64,000 bases of DNA from JANMAT01 sp031359995 (GTDB lineage: Bacteria > Actinomycetota > Acidimicrobiia > Acidimicrobiales > Ilumatobacteraceae). The notes under the pieces were generated by a model. That model did not search any database and was not told the origin of the DNA. It saw only the letters and a list, made by a program, of their open reading frames with translations. A program made the translations under genes and the position numbers. The DNA lies in the NCBI GenBank assembly GCA_031359995.1, contig JANMAT010000007.1, forward strand, positions 1 to 64,000, read 5' to 3'. Shown here one piece after another: positions 43,689 to 52,352 of this stretch (positions are counted from its first letter, which is position 1; each line of letters opens with the position of its first letter).

Positions 43689-45638
43689 ATGCGACGGATG
43701 GTCAGGCGATGGGGGCGGCTCGCCGCCGCGGTGACGACGGTCCTCGGAGGGCTCGCGCTCGCCGGTGCGCCCGGGGCGAAAGCGGCGGTGGCCACGTCGC
43801 GGTTCGTGGCGGTGACGCCGTCGCGCATCCTCGACACGCGCGACGGCACGGGCGCCGCGGGTCCCGTGGCCACGGGCGGCACGATCACGCTGGCCCTGGC
43901 GGGCCGGGCCGGCATCGGTGCCGCGGCCACCGCGGTGGTGCTGAACGTGACCGCCACCGACACCACCGCGGCCGGATTCGTCACGGTGTGGCCGTCGGGT
44001 ACCACCCGACCCGTCGCGTCGAACCTCAACGTCGAGCGGCGGGGTCAGACCATCGCCAACCTCGTCGTGGTGCCGCTCGGGGCCGACGGCGCCGTGCAGC
44101 TGTTCGCCCAGACGAGCATGCACCTGGTGGCCGACGTGGCCGGCTGGTTCGAGCCGACCGCGTCGGCGAGCGGCGGCCGCCTGGTGCCGGCCATCACGCC
44201 GACCCGCCTCGTCGACACCCGCAACGGCACGGGCAACGCGTTCGGCAGGGTCGCCGCCGGTGCCGCGGTGCGCGTCGACGTCGCCGGCGCGGTCGGCGCG
44301 GGCTACCGCGCCGCCGTCGTCAACATCACCGCCACCGAGGCGACCGCCGGGGGCTACGTCACCGCGTGGCCGAGCGGCACGGGCATGCCGATCGTGTCGA
44401 ACCTGAACCTCGAGACGGTCGGGCAGACCATCGCAAACCTGGCCATCGTCCCCCTGGGGACCGATGGCGCCGTCAGCGTGTTCACCCAGAACGGCACGCA
44501 CCTGGTGGTCGACCTCGTCGCCGTCATCACCGACGACAGCGCGCCGAGCAACGGCGACGGTCTGTTCGTGCCCCGCTCTCCCACCCGCGTGCTCGACACC
44601 CGTGACGGCACCGGTGCACCAGCGGCGCCGGTGGGTGCCGGCGGCGCAGTGAACGTGACCGTGGCCGGCGGCGGCACGGCGTTGCTGAACGTGACCGCCA
44701 CGAACACCCGCGCCGGGGGGTACTTCACGATGTGGCCGGCCGGTCGCGACATGCCCGTGGCATCGAGCCTGAACGCGACGCGGGCCAACCAGACGATCGC
44801 CAACCTCGCCATCAGCGCCACCGGCGCCAGCTCGGCGGCGTCGATCTTCAGCCAGAACGGGGCCGACCTGGTGGCCGACCTGGCCGGCACGTTCACCGCC
44901 GCGCCGGCCATCACGCCGGTGCCGCCGGCGGTGGCGCAGAACCCACCGCCGCCGGTATCGGGCCGCGATCGGTTCCACGCCATCTACGCCATCCCGAGCG
45001 ACGCGTCGCTGGCGGCCGGCGGCGGCCAGCCCGATCTCACGCCCGCGGCGCTGGTGCCGGCCATCCGCAGCGAGATCGGGCGCGTGCGCGACTGGTTCGC
45101 CAGCCAGAGCGGCAACCGCAAGCCCCTCTTCGTGCTCGGCGCTGACAGCATCGAGGTCACCGTGATGAACCTGCCCATCACCATCGCCGCCCTCGAGGTG
45201 CTCGGCAACAGCGAGCTCGACAAGGTCGTCGAACTGGTCACCGCGGCCGGCGCACTGAAGCCCTACGAGATGGGCGTGATCTACCTCGCCGCGCTGGGCC
45301 CGGCGTGTGGCGAGACGCTCGACGACTCGGTGCTCTACTTGAAGCAGTGCGGCGGCATCTACCCGCGCACGGATCAGCTGTTCCCGTTCGGCGCCACGTA
45401 CCTCGCCGCCCACGAGATGACCCACGCTTTCGGCGCCGTGGACGCCTGCGCACCGCACGACGACGGCACGGGCCACGTGACCGACAGCCCCGCCGACGTG
45501 TTGTACCAGGGCGGCCTGGACCGCGACTGGAACCACCTGCAGCTCGACGTGGGCCACGACGACTACTACGGGCACAGCATCCCGGGCTGCCAGGACATCT
45601 CCACCCACGCCGCCTGGCTGCCGGCCGGTGCCGCCTGA
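43689..45638 (+). CDS. Secreted protein with three RVLDTR repeats and a C-terminal HExxH domain
   Basis: A 649-residue secreted protein with a signal peptide to about residue 36. Three repeats of about 120 residues each start with PSRILDTRDGTG, PTRLVDTRNGTG or PTRVLDTRDGTG and end in DVAGWF-like motifs, near residues 40-155, 165-285 and 295-400. They look like beta-rich surface modules. The C-terminal domain (residues 430-640) has AAHEMTHAFGAVDACAPHD, an HExxH zinc-metallopeptidase signature. ATG 43689 follows GGTGGAGG. It is monocistronic. Confidence 0.8.
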   Translation: MRRMVRRWGRLAAAVTTVLGGLALAGAPGAKAAVATSRFVAVTPSRILDTRDGTGAAGPVATGGTITLALAGRAGIGAAATAVVLNVTATDTTAAGFVTVWPSGTTRPVASNLNVERRGQTIANLVVVPLGADGAVQLFAQTSMHLVADVAGWFEPTASASGGRLVPAITPTRLVDTRNGTGNAFGRVAAGAAVRVDVAGAVGAGYRAAVVNITATEATAGGYVTAWPSGTGMPIVSNLNLETVGQTIANLAIVPLGTDGAVSVFTQNGTHLVVDLVAVITDDSAPSNGDGLFVPRSPTRVLDTRDGTGAPAAPVGAGGAVNVTVAGGGTALLNVTATNTRAGGYFTMWPAGRDMPVASSLNATRANQTIANLAISATGASSAASIFSQNGADLVADLAGTFTAAPAITPVPPAVAQNPPPPVSGRDRFHAIYAIPSDASLAAGGGQPDLTPAALVPAIRSEIGRVRDWFASQSGNRKPLFVLGADSIEVTVMNLPITIAALEVLGNSELDKVVELVTAAGALKPYEMGVIYLAALGPACGETLDDSVLYLKQCGGIYPRTDQLFPFGATYLAAHEMTHAFGAVDACAPHDDGTGHVTDSPADVLYQGGLDRDWNHLQLDVGHDDYYGHSIPGCQDISTHAAWLPAGAA

Positions 45639-45641
45639 CGG

Positions 45642-46529
45642 TCAGGCGTTGCGGTCGACCAGGCCGTGACGGCGACGGATCGCCTTGTCGGCCGTGGTGA
45701 ACACCAGGCTGTCGATCACGATGCCGATCACCAGGATCACCACCATCGAGGCCATCAGCCCCGGGGTGTCGGCCAGCTCGCGGGCGTTCTGCATCTCCAC
45801 GCCGATGGACGACTTGCCCAGGATGATCACCAGCAGTTCGCCGGCCATGAGGCTGCGCCAGGCGAAGGCCCAGCCCTGCTTGAAGCCGGCCAGCACCGAC
45901 GGCAGCGAGGCGGGCAGCACGACCGTGCGGTACAGGCCGAAGCCCCGGGCACCGAGCACGCGCCCGGCCCGCACCAGCAGCGGCGGCACGTGGTCGGTGC
46001 CGGCGATCACCCCGTTGGCGATGGCCGGGGCCGCGCCCAGGACCACCACGAACAGGATGGCGCCCTCAGAGCGCTTGAACAGCAGCAGCGCCAGCGGGAA
46101 CCACGCCACCGACGGCATGGTCTGGATGCCGGTGATGAACGACCCGAAGGCCAGGCGCAGCACGCGCCAGCGGGCGATCAGGCTGCCGACGATCACCCCG
46201 ATGACGGCGGCGATCACGTAGCCGATGAGGGCGCGCTGCATGGTGATGCCGATCGCCCGCAGCAGCCGGCCGTCGGCGATGCCGTCGGCCAGGGAGCGGA
46301 GCACCGCGCCGGGCCCGGGCAGGATGTCCTCCCGCTTCCAGTGGCTCCACACCACGGCCTGCCACAGCGCCAGTGCGATGGCGACGGCACCGAGCTTGGG
46401 CCACGCCGACGCCCAGGTGCGCCGGGCCAACGACGGCCGGTCGTCCTCCAGCTGCAGCGCATCGAGGCCACCGAGCTCGAGGGCCTGCTCGTCGAGCGCC
46501 GAGAGCCCCACGTCAGTGAGCGGCGGCAT
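45642..46529 (-). CDS. ABC transporter permease (sulfonate/taurine type)
   Basis: A 295-residue permease of the SsuC/TauC type with six helices. The EAA-like loop is GARGFGLYRTVVLPASLPSV near residue 195, and the last helix is MVVILVIGIVIDSLVFT. Its start lies 17 bp inside the end of the upstream ATPase gene, indicating coupling. With the ATPase and binding protein it forms a three-gene importer for organosulfur compounds or a similar anion. Confidence 0.88.
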   Translation of the reverse strand: MPPLTDVGLSALDEQALELGGLDALQLEDDRPSLARRTWASAWPKLGAVAIALALWQAVVWSHWKREDILPGPGAVLRSLADGIADGRLLRAIGITMQRALIGYVIAAVIGVIVGSLIARWRVLRLAFGSFITGIQTMPSVAWFPLALLLFKRSEGAILFVVVLGAAPAIANGVIAGTDHVPPLLVRAGRVLGARGFGLYRTVVLPASLPSVLAGFKQGWAFAWRSLMAGELLVIILGKSSIGVEMQNARELADTPGLMASMVVILVIGIVIDSLVFTTADKAIRRRHGLVDRNA

Positions 46530-47331
46530 GGCGGCGCACCTCCCGGTGCAGGGTCGCGGTGATCGTCGCAGCGAGCTCGTTCACCGCGGCCGTCTCGGCC
46601 CGACGGGGGCGGTCGAGGTCGACCGGCACGTCGGCCAGCACCCGGCCGGGCCGGCTCGACAGCACCACGATGCGATCAGCCAGGCGGATCGCCTCGCGCA
46701 CGTCGTGGGTCACGAACACGACCGTGAAGTTGTTCTGCACCCACAGGCGCTCGAGCTCGGTGTGCAGCAGGTCGCGCGTGATGGCGTCGAGCGCACCGAA
46801 GGGCTCGTCCATCAACAGCACCTCGGCGTCCTGGGCCAGCGCCCGGGCCAGCGCGGCCCGCTGGCGCATGCCACCCGACAGCTCGTGGGGCCGCTTCGCC
46901 TCGAAGCCGTGCAGGTGCACCGACGCCAGCAGCTCCCGGGCCCGGGCCTTGCGCTGAGCGCGGGGCACCCCACCGAGCCGCAGTGCCGTCTCGACGTTGC
47001 CGGCGATCGTCTGCCACGGGAACAGCGCCGACTCCTGGAACATGAGGGCGGCCCGCCCGGAGACCTGCAAGGTGCCGGCCGTGGGCGTGTCGAGCCCGGC
47101 CATCAGGTGCAGCAGGGTGCTCTTGCCGCAACCCGAAGCACCGAGCACGGCCACGAACTCGCCGTGGCGCACCCGCAGCGACAGCCCGTCGAGCGCCACC
47201 ACCGGAGCCTTGGCCGCGCCGAAGCGCTTCACCACGCCATCGACCACGACGACTTCGTCGTGGAGCGCGGCCGAGGCCGGCACCAGGGCGCCGGCCTCCA
47301 GATCGTTGTCGTCGTCGACGGTCATGCTCAT
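46513..47331 (-). CDS. ABC transporter ATP-binding protein (SsuB/TauB type)
   Basis: A 272-residue ATPase. Walker A is GASGCGKSTLLHLMAG near residue 64, the signature is LSGGMRQRAALARALAQ near residue 157, Walker B is VLLMDEPFGALDAIT, and the switch His is in VFVTHDVREAI. The ATG at 47331 overlaps the binding-protein stop (ATGA). Confidence 0.9.
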   Translation of the reverse strand: MSMTVDDDNDLEAGALVPASAALHDEVVVVDGVVKRFGAAKAPVVALDGLSLRVRHGEFVAVLGASGCGKSTLLHLMAGLDTPTAGTLQVSGRAALMFQESALFPWQTIAGNVETALRLGGVPRAQRKARARELLASVHLHGFEAKRPHELSGGMRQRAALARALAQDAEVLLMDEPFGALDAITRDLLHTELERLWVQNNFTVVFVTHDVREAIRLADRIVVLSSRPGRVLADVPVDLDRPRRAETAAVNELAATITATLHREVRRHAAAH

Positions 47332-48401
47332 GCGTCACTCACCGATGGTTGGCCCTTGGCGGACAGGACTGTGTTGAGGTACGTCAGGTCGTAGATGCCC
47401 TCGAGGTCGACGGCATCGAGCAGGCCCACGGCCTGGGCATCGGCGGCCGATTTCTTGAGCGACGACGAGATCGGGTCGAGCGTGAACTCGAGGTCGGCCC
47501 ACGAGGCGGCGATCACCTTGTCGGCCAGCGGCCTGCCGGTGGCCTTGTCGATGCCCACGTTGGTCGACTTCTGCGCCGCAGCCGGGTCCTTGGTGATCGA
47601 CTCGATCGAGTCGGCCAGGCCGGCGATCAGCTTCCCGACGGTGTCGGGATGGTCCTTCAGGAACTTCTGGGCCACGATCAGGTGGGTCGTGACGAACCTG
47701 CCGTTCGGCCACAGCGTCTTTTCGTCCACCAGCACCTTGCCGCCGCCCTCCTGCACCAGCCGGGTCGCCCACGGCTCGGGCACCCAGGCGCCGGCGATGT
47801 CACCCGTCTTGAAGGCGGCCAGCGTGTCGGCGTTGGCCTGGGGCACGACGGCGACGTCGCCGCCACCCGACTTGTCGGTCTTCAGGCCGGCGGCCTGCAG
47901 CCACGAGCGCAGGGCCACGTCCTGGGTGCCACCGAGCTGGGGCGAGGCGACCTTCTTGCCCTTCAGGTCGGCGGCCGAGGCGATCTCGGGCTTCACCACC
48001 AGCGACGCCCCGGCCGACGTGGAGCCGGCCACGATCTTGATGGCCTGACCCTTCGACTTGGCCCACAGGTTGATGGCCGGGTTCGGGCCGATGAAGGTGG
48101 CGTCGATGGAGTCGGCGTTGAGCGCCTCGACCGCCTCAGGCCCGGCGTTGAACAGCGCGGTCTTCAGCGTGACGTTGCGGCCGAGCTCCTTGGCGAACAG
48201 CCCTTGCTCGATGCCGACGATGGCCGGCGCATGGGTCACGTTCGGGAAGTAGCCGAGCCGCAGCGTGACCGGCTGACCCGTCGAGGCCGCGGCCCCATCG
48301 CCGGTGCCGGTCGTGGCCGCCGGCGGCGCGCTCGTCGACGACCCACACGCCGCGGCGGCGAGGCCGGCGACGAGGGTCGTGAGGACGAGAGAGCGACGCA
48401 T
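47328..48401 (-). CDS. ABC importer substrate-binding lipoprotein (sulfonate/taurine type)
   Basis: A 357-residue binding protein with lipoprotein signal (LAAAAC near residue 19). The mature start VTLRLGYFPNVTHAPAIVGI (in part) is typical of SsuA/TauA-like proteins, and the pocket strands include IGPNPAINLW and WVPEPWATRLV. It probably captures aliphatic sulfonate, taurine or a sulfate ester. GGAGG (48408-48412) precedes the ATG. It is divergent from an Rrf2 regulator across an AT-rich gap with a 31-bp inverted repeat. Confidence 0.87.
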   Translation of the reverse strand: MRRSLVLTTLVAGLAAAACGSSTSAPPAATTGTGDGAAASTGQPVTLRLGYFPNVTHAPAIVGIEQGLFAKELGRNVTLKTALFNAGPEAVEALNADSIDATFIGPNPAINLWAKSKGQAIKIVAGSTSAGASLVVKPEIASAADLKGKKVASPQLGGTQDVALRSWLQAAGLKTDKSGGGDVAVVPQANADTLAAFKTGDIAGAWVPEPWATRLVQEGGGKVLVDEKTLWPNGRFVTTHLIVAQKFLKDHPDTVGKLIAGLADSIESITKDPAAAQKSTNVGIDKATGRPLADKVIAASWADLEFTLDPISSSLKKSAADAQAVGLLDAVDLEGIYDLTYLNTVLSAKGQPSVSDA

Positions 48402-48425
48402 GGGGGACCTCCGGGGCGAATAGCC

Positions 48426-48458
48426 GACAAAAGCATAAATTCCGATTGTATTTGTCAG
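48426..48458. promoter_or_regulatory. AT-rich divergent promoter with GACAAA/TTTGTC inverted repeat
   Basis: GACAAA (48426-48431) and TTTGTC (48451-48456) form a 31-bp inverted repeat in an AT-rich island. On the minus strand CTGACA (48453-48458) and TATGCT (48432-48437), 15 bp apart, could be -35 and -10 of the importer operon. It is a candidate binding site for the adjacent Rrf2 protein. Confidence 0.45.
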
Positions 48459-48524
48459 GTTTGTTTCCCGGCACTCTGGTGGGAAAGAAGCGGGGCTGTC
48501 AAGGGGACGTGCGACACTGACGCC

Positions 48525-48992
48525 ATGCGCGTGTCCGCCGGGGTCGACTACGCCGTGCGCGCCGCAGTGGTGCTGGCCGGCGCCCCGCCCGGCACCTGGG
48601 TCAAGGGCGACGCCATCGCCGCAGGTCAGGGCCTATCGTTCCGCTACTGCGAGCAGCTCTGCGCCCAGTTGCGCAAGGCCGGCCTGGTCGTGAGCCAGCG
48701 CGGTGCCGAGGGCGGCTACCGCCTGTCGCGCCCGGCGGCGGAGATCTCGGTGGCCGACGTCGTGCGGGCCATCGACGGCCCGCTGGGCGACGTCCACGGC
48801 ATGGCCCCCGAGGACGTCGACTACCCGGCGCCCGCCGATCACGTACGCGAGGTGTGGGTCGCCACCCGCTCGGCGCTGCGGGCCGTGCTCGAGCGGGTGT
48901 CGCTGGCCGACGTGGCCACCGGTCAGCTCCCGGCCCTCGACGAGCTGCTGGCCGACCCCTCCGCCTGGGAGCGGCGCCGCCGCGACCAGTAG
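48525..48992 (+). CDS. Rrf2-family transcriptional regulator
   Basis: A 155-residue Rrf2 protein. The winged helix begins RVSAGVDYAVRAAVVLA and continues with LSFRYCEQLCAQLRKAGLVV and the wing SQRGAEGGYRLSR. The three cysteines that bind an Fe-S cluster in IscR/NsrR are absent from the loop after residue 85 (PEDVDYPAPADHV), so it is more like CymR-type sulfur regulators. It is divergent from the sulfonate-type importer and likely controls it. The ATG has GACACT 6 nt upstream. Its stop abuts the receiver gene's stop. Confidence 0.87.
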   Translation: MRVSAGVDYAVRAAVVLAGAPPGTWVKGDAIAAGQGLSFRYCEQLCAQLRKAGLVVSQRGAEGGYRLSRPAAEISVADVVRAIDGPLGDVHGMAPEDVDYPAPADHVREVWVATRSALRAVLERVSLADVATGQLPALDELLADPSAWERRRRDQ

Positions 48993-49355
48993 CTACCGCG
49001 CCGGCGGGGCTCGGCCGATGATGGCGTCGACCCGACCCCGCAGCTGGTGGCGGTCGATCGGCTTCACCACGTAGTCGTCGATGCCGAGCGCGAGCAGGCC
49101 GACACGATCATGGGCCTCGTCGCGCGCCACGAGCGCCAGCACGGGCACGCCCGAGGCGGCACGCAGCTGCCGGCACACGGCCCGGCCGGCGGCGTCGGGC
49201 ATGTCGAGATCGACCAGCACGACATCGGCCCCCACCGCCAACGTCGTCACGCCCTCGGACCGCGTCGTGTGCTCGCATGTGTGGCCGTGAGCGGCCAGCG
49301 CCGCGCACACGTCGTCGGCCACGGCGCGCTCCCCGGTCACCACGAGCGTCCTCAC
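48993..49355 (-). CDS. Stand-alone receiver-domain protein with altered active site
   Basis: A 120-residue CheY-like receiver without output domain. The phospho-acceptor Asp is present (VLVDLDMPD near residue 51) and the Lys is kept (YVVKPID). The acidic pair after strand 1 reads VVTGERA instead of Asp-Asp, and the switch Thr/Ser after strand 4 is Val (ALVARDE). Mg-dependent phosphorylation is therefore doubtful, so it may be a pseudo-receiver. GTG 49355 is the start. No kinase gene is near. Confidence 0.8.
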   Translation of the reverse strand: MRTLVVTGERAVADDVCAALAAHGHTCEHTTRSEGVTTLAVGADVVLVDLDMPDAAGRAVCRQLRAASGVPVLALVARDEAHDRVGLLALGIDDYVVKPIDRHQLRGRVDAIIGRAPPAR

Positions 49356-49375
49356 CGATCGGTCCTCACGAGCGC

Positions 49376-49570
49376 TCAGGGTACGGAGGCCAGCGTTACG
49401 GCGGCGGCCGGCAAGGCCAGCGCATGGTGAAGACCGGACCAGGCTTTGCTCCAGCATGGCGCCACCTGGGCCGACACAGCCCGCGCGGAGGCAGGGGCGA
49501 CGTCGAGGTCGGCCGCCTCGATGATCCAGAACCCGCCCATCTGCTCCTTCGTCTCCAGGAACCGGGTCAT
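49376..49570 (-). pseudogene. Short YCII-related fragment
   Basis: From ATG 49570, preceded by a good GAGAGGAG ribosome-binding site, a 64-residue frame opens MTRFLETKEQMGGFWIIEAA. This matches the middle-to-end of YCII/DGPF-like proteins (FLETKEQLGGFW block). The N-terminal half of that family is absent and the C-terminal part diverges after residue 25. It is probably a truncated remnant, though it may still be translated. It lies between the MetE-like and receiver genes on the same strand. Confidence 0.45.
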
Positions 49571-49590
49571 GGTTGTCTCCTCTCGGGCCG

Positions 49591-50709
49591 TCAGCCCCAC
49601 ACCTGCTGCGCCGTCTCCACGATCAGGCGCAGCTTGGCGACCTGCTCGTCGTAGGTGAGGCTGTTGCCTTCCACCGTGGACGAGAAGCCGCACTGGGGCG
49701 ACAGGCACAGCTGGTCGATGGGCACGTACTTCGACGCGTCGTCGATGCGGCGCTTCAGGGCGTCGACCGTCTCCAGGTCGCCCTTCTTCGTGGTCACCAG
49801 ACCGAGCACCACGTGCTTGCCCTTCGGCACGAACCGCAGGGGCTCGAAGCCACCGGAGCGGTCGTCGTCGTACTCGAGGAAGAAGCCGTCCACGGCCAGC
49901 TCGTTGAACAGCGCTTCAGCCACGAAGTCGTAGCCGCCCTCGGCCGCCCACGACGAACGGAAGTTGCCGCGGCACATGTGGGTCGTGACGGTGAGCGACG
50001 ACGGGCGGTCGGCGATGGCGGCGTTGATCTGGCGGATGTAACGCAGGTGCTGGTGCTCGGCGTCGTCTCCGCGCTCGGCGATCATGGCCCGCTGCTGCGG
50101 GTCGTTCAGGTAGGCGAGGCTGGTGTCGTCGAGCTGCAGGTACGTGCAGCCGGCGGCGGCGATGCCGTGCACCTGGGCCCGGTAGGCCGCGCTCAGGTCG
50201 TCCCAGAACGTGTCCTCGTCGGCGTACACCGCGGGGTCGATGGCGGCCCGACCGCCGCGGTAGTGGACCATGCTGGGCGACGGAATGGTGAGCTTGGGTG
50301 TGACGCCCTCGGCCACCCCGGCCAGGAAGGCGAAGTCGTCACCGAAGATGGGCTGGTCGACGCCGAGCTTGCCGGTGACGCGCAACGCCGCCGGGGTGAA
50401 CTCGATGACGCCGTCGTCGTTGCGGAACTGGACGGTGATGTTGTCCTTGGTCTTGGCGACGCCGTTCAGTCGGTAGATGAAGTCCATGTGCCACGAGGCG
50501 CGCCGGAACTCGCCGTCGGTGGCCGACTGCAGGCCGACCTCGCGCTGCATGGCGACCGCGTCGCGGATGGCGATGTCCTCGGCCGCCCGCAGACCGGCGG
50601 CGTCGAGGCGACCCTCGGCGTGGTCCTGGCGGGCCTGCAGCAGGCCCGGCGGTCGCAGCAGGCTGCCGACGTGATCGGCGCGGAACGGCGGCGCGGTGCG
50701 CGGTGCCAT
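49591..50709 (-). CDS. Cobalamin-independent methionine-synthase-like methyltransferase
   Basis: A 372-residue protein matching the C-terminal zinc barrel of MetE, as in the YxjG/YxjH-like single-domain group. Features are RADHVGSLLRPPGLLQAR at the N-terminus, DGEFRRASWHMDFIYRL, the YLQLDDTSLAYL metal-site strand, HMCRGNFRSSW, and a C-terminal LCLSPQCGFSSTVEGN with the zinc Cys. It would transfer methyl from an unknown donor to homocysteine or another thiol. GAGGGGAAG precedes the ATG at 50709. It may share sulfur regulation with the nearby importer, which is inference. Confidence 0.88.
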   Translation of the reverse strand: MAPRTAPPFRADHVGSLLRPPGLLQARQDHAEGRLDAAGLRAAEDIAIRDAVAMQREVGLQSATDGEFRRASWHMDFIYRLNGVAKTKDNITVQFRNDDGVIEFTPAALRVTGKLGVDQPIFGDDFAFLAGVAEGVTPKLTIPSPSMVHYRGGRAAIDPAVYADEDTFWDDLSAAYRAQVHGIAAAGCTYLQLDDTSLAYLNDPQQRAMIAERGDDAEHQHLRYIRQINAAIADRPSSLTVTTHMCRGNFRSSWAAEGGYDFVAEALFNELAVDGFFLEYDDDRSGGFEPLRFVPKGKHVVLGLVTTKKGDLETVDALKRRIDDASKYVPIDQLCLSPQCGFSSTVEGNSLTYDEQVAKLRLIVETAQQVWG

Positions 50710-50758
50710 GGCTCTTCCCCTCGTGGAACGGCCCCCGGTGAGCCCGCGGCGGACGGTA

Positions 50759-51127
50759 TCAGTACGAACGGAGCTCGACGGTGTTGCCGTCGGGGTCGAG
50801 CACGTACACCGACCAGCCGTCGCCGCGGGCGCCGTAGCGCGTGGCCGGCCCGTCGACGATCGTGAAGCGCGTGTCGGCCACCACGGCGTCGACATCGGCC
50901 CGATCGACCACGAGGCACAGGTGGTCCATGTTCGTGCCGCTGCGCTCCGCGGCGAGGATGTCGATGATGGTGCCGGCGCTGACGCGCACCGATGGGAACG
51001 GCACCTCGCGCCGGCGCCACGGGTCGACCCGCACGCCGGCGAGGCCGATCACGCCGGTGTACCAGGCCAGCGCCCGCTCGACGTCGGTGGTGTTCAACAC
51101 GATGTGGTCCATCGCCTGCACGTTCAT
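50759..51127 (-). CDS. VOC family protein (glyoxalase/dioxygenase fold)
   Basis: A 122-residue single VOC module pair. The first strand MDHIVLNTTDVERALAWYTG carries the first metal His, the middle has NMDHLCLVVD, and the end is VYVLDPDGNTVELRSY with the family Glu. Members include glyoxalase I, fosfomycin resistance proteins and extradiol dioxygenase-like enzymes. The substrate is unknown. A 46-bp palindromic repeat lies upstream. Confidence 0.85.
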   Translation of the reverse strand: MNVQAMDHIVLNTTDVERALAWYTGVIGLAGVRVDPWRRREVPFPSVRVSAGTIIDILAAERSGTNMDHLCLVVDRADVDAVVADTRFTIVDGPATRYGARGDGWSVYVLDPDGNTVELRSY

Positions 51128-51204
51128 GATGGTCCCATCCTCGCGCCATGCCGAACCACGATGCACCCGAAGGCTGGTGGACCGGCACGACCCGGGGCCG
51201 GCAA

Positions 51205-51250
51205 CTCTGGGACCGTTGGGCGTCACCGGTGGCGCTAGGCCGGCCCAGAA
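51205..51250. repeat. 46-bp palindromic intergenic repeat, copy 3
   Basis: It opens CTCTGGGACC and closes GGCCCAGAA, with core GCGTCACCGGTGGCGC (51220-51235). Same length and orientation as copies 1 and 2, but here between two genes on the same strand, so it is not confined to convergent ends. Confidence 0.75.
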
Positions 51251-51255
51251 CGAGG

Positions 51256-52206
51256 CTACGGGGCCGCAGGCGCCAAGCGGTCGCCCAGCACCAGCGCGGC
51301 AGCACCGAGCAGGCCGGCGTGGCCGCCGCCCAGCGCCGCCGGCACGATGGTGACGCCCTCGAGGTAGGCGAGGCGCCCGTGTTCGGCCAGGGCGGCGCGC
51401 GCCGGCCCGAACAGCAGCTCACCCACGTTGGCGACGCCGCCGCCGATCACCGCGAGGCGCACGTCGCACGCGGCGGCGATGCTGGCCACGGCCGCGCCCA
51501 CGGCCATGCCCGAACGGGCGAAGGCGGCCACGGCCAGCGCGTCGCCGTCACGCGCCGACGCCGCCAGTTCGGGCACCGTGGCCTCCTGGCCCTCGGCCGG
51601 TTGCCAGCCGCCGTCGAGCGCCCACCGCAGCAGCGACGGGCCGCTGGCGATGGCTTCCACGCACCCACGGCCGCCGCACGGGCACGGCGGCCCGTGCACG
51701 TCGACGACGAGGTGGCCGACGTGGCCGGCGTTGCCGGACGGACCGAGGAGCGGGCGCCCACCGAGGATCAGCCCGGCGCCGACGCCGGTGGACACGACCA
51801 TGCCGACCATGTCGTCGACGCCGCGGCCGGCACCGAAGGTGTGCTCGCCGTAGGCCATGCACACACCGTCGTTGGCGATCTCCACCGGCAGCTCGCCGGC
51901 GAGCTCCTGCAGGCGCTCGCGCAGCGGGAACCCGCGCCACCCGACGATGTTGAGCGGGCTCACCGTGCCGCGCACGCGGTCGTGGGGGCCGGCCGTCCCC
52001 ACGCCGAGACCGACGCACGCCTGGCCGTCGTCCGTGGCCCGCACCCGCCGGACCAGTTCGGCCAGCGCGGCCCACACCATCTCGCCGTCACCCACCGGGG
52101 TGGACACCGTGCTGAGACCGTGCAGCCCGCCCTGCTCGTCCACGAAGGCGGCGGCGATCTTCGTGCCACCGATGTCGATGGCCAGAGCGCGGGTGGCGGA
52201 ACCCAT
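51256..52206 (-). CDS. ROK family sugar kinase / regulator-like protein
   Basis: A 316-residue ROK protein without an N-terminal HTH, so more likely a kinase. ALAIDIGGTKIAAAFVDEQG is the ATP-phosphate loop, PLNIVGWRGFPL and IANDGVCMAYGEH (catalytic Asp) follow, and the zinc motif is CPCGGRGCVEAI near residue 180. Such enzymes phosphorylate glucose, N-acetylglucosamine or similar. The ATG has TACCGT 8 nt upstream. It is not near a transporter, so the sugar is unknown. Confidence 0.9.
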   Translation of the reverse strand: MGSATRALAIDIGGTKIAAAFVDEQGGLHGLSTVSTPVGDGEMVWAALAELVRRVRATDDGQACVGLGVGTAGPHDRVRGTVSPLNIVGWRGFPLRERLQELAGELPVEIANDGVCMAYGEHTFGAGRGVDDMVGMVVSTGVGAGLILGGRPLLGPSGNAGHVGHLVVDVHGPPCPCGGRGCVEAIASGPSLLRWALDGGWQPAEGQEATVPELAASARDGDALAVAAFARSGMAVGAAVASIAAACDVRLAVIGGGVANVGELLFGPARAALAEHGRLAYLEGVTIVPAALGGGHAGLLGAAALVLGDRLAPAAP

Positions 52207-52214
52207 CGCCACGC

Positions 52215-52220
52215 ACGGTA
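52215..52220 (-). promoter_or_regulatory. -10 box of a leaderless promoter (TACCGT)
   Basis: Minus-strand TACCGT lies 8 nt before ATG 52206 of the ROK gene. Confidence 0.45.
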
Positions 52221-52352
52221 GCGGCCCCGCAACATGAATTGACATGCCGCACGTACTGATGATGCCGGCCCCCGGAATCGGTGCTCCGGTGCTCCCGGTC
52301 GTCCCCGGATCACGCCGACATCAGCCGCAGCGGGCACGCCCCCAGCGATCAG

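Noticed and set aside
43518..45608. A 696-residue minus-strand frame opposite the HExxH protein
   Set aside because: His/Arg/Gly-rich low-complexity shadow of the plus-strand gene, which has a signal peptide, repeats and a catalytic motif.
52230..52270. Plus-strand TTGACA upstream of the P450 3' end as a promoter
   Set aside because: No plus-strand gene follows and no convincing -10 is at 16-18 bp.
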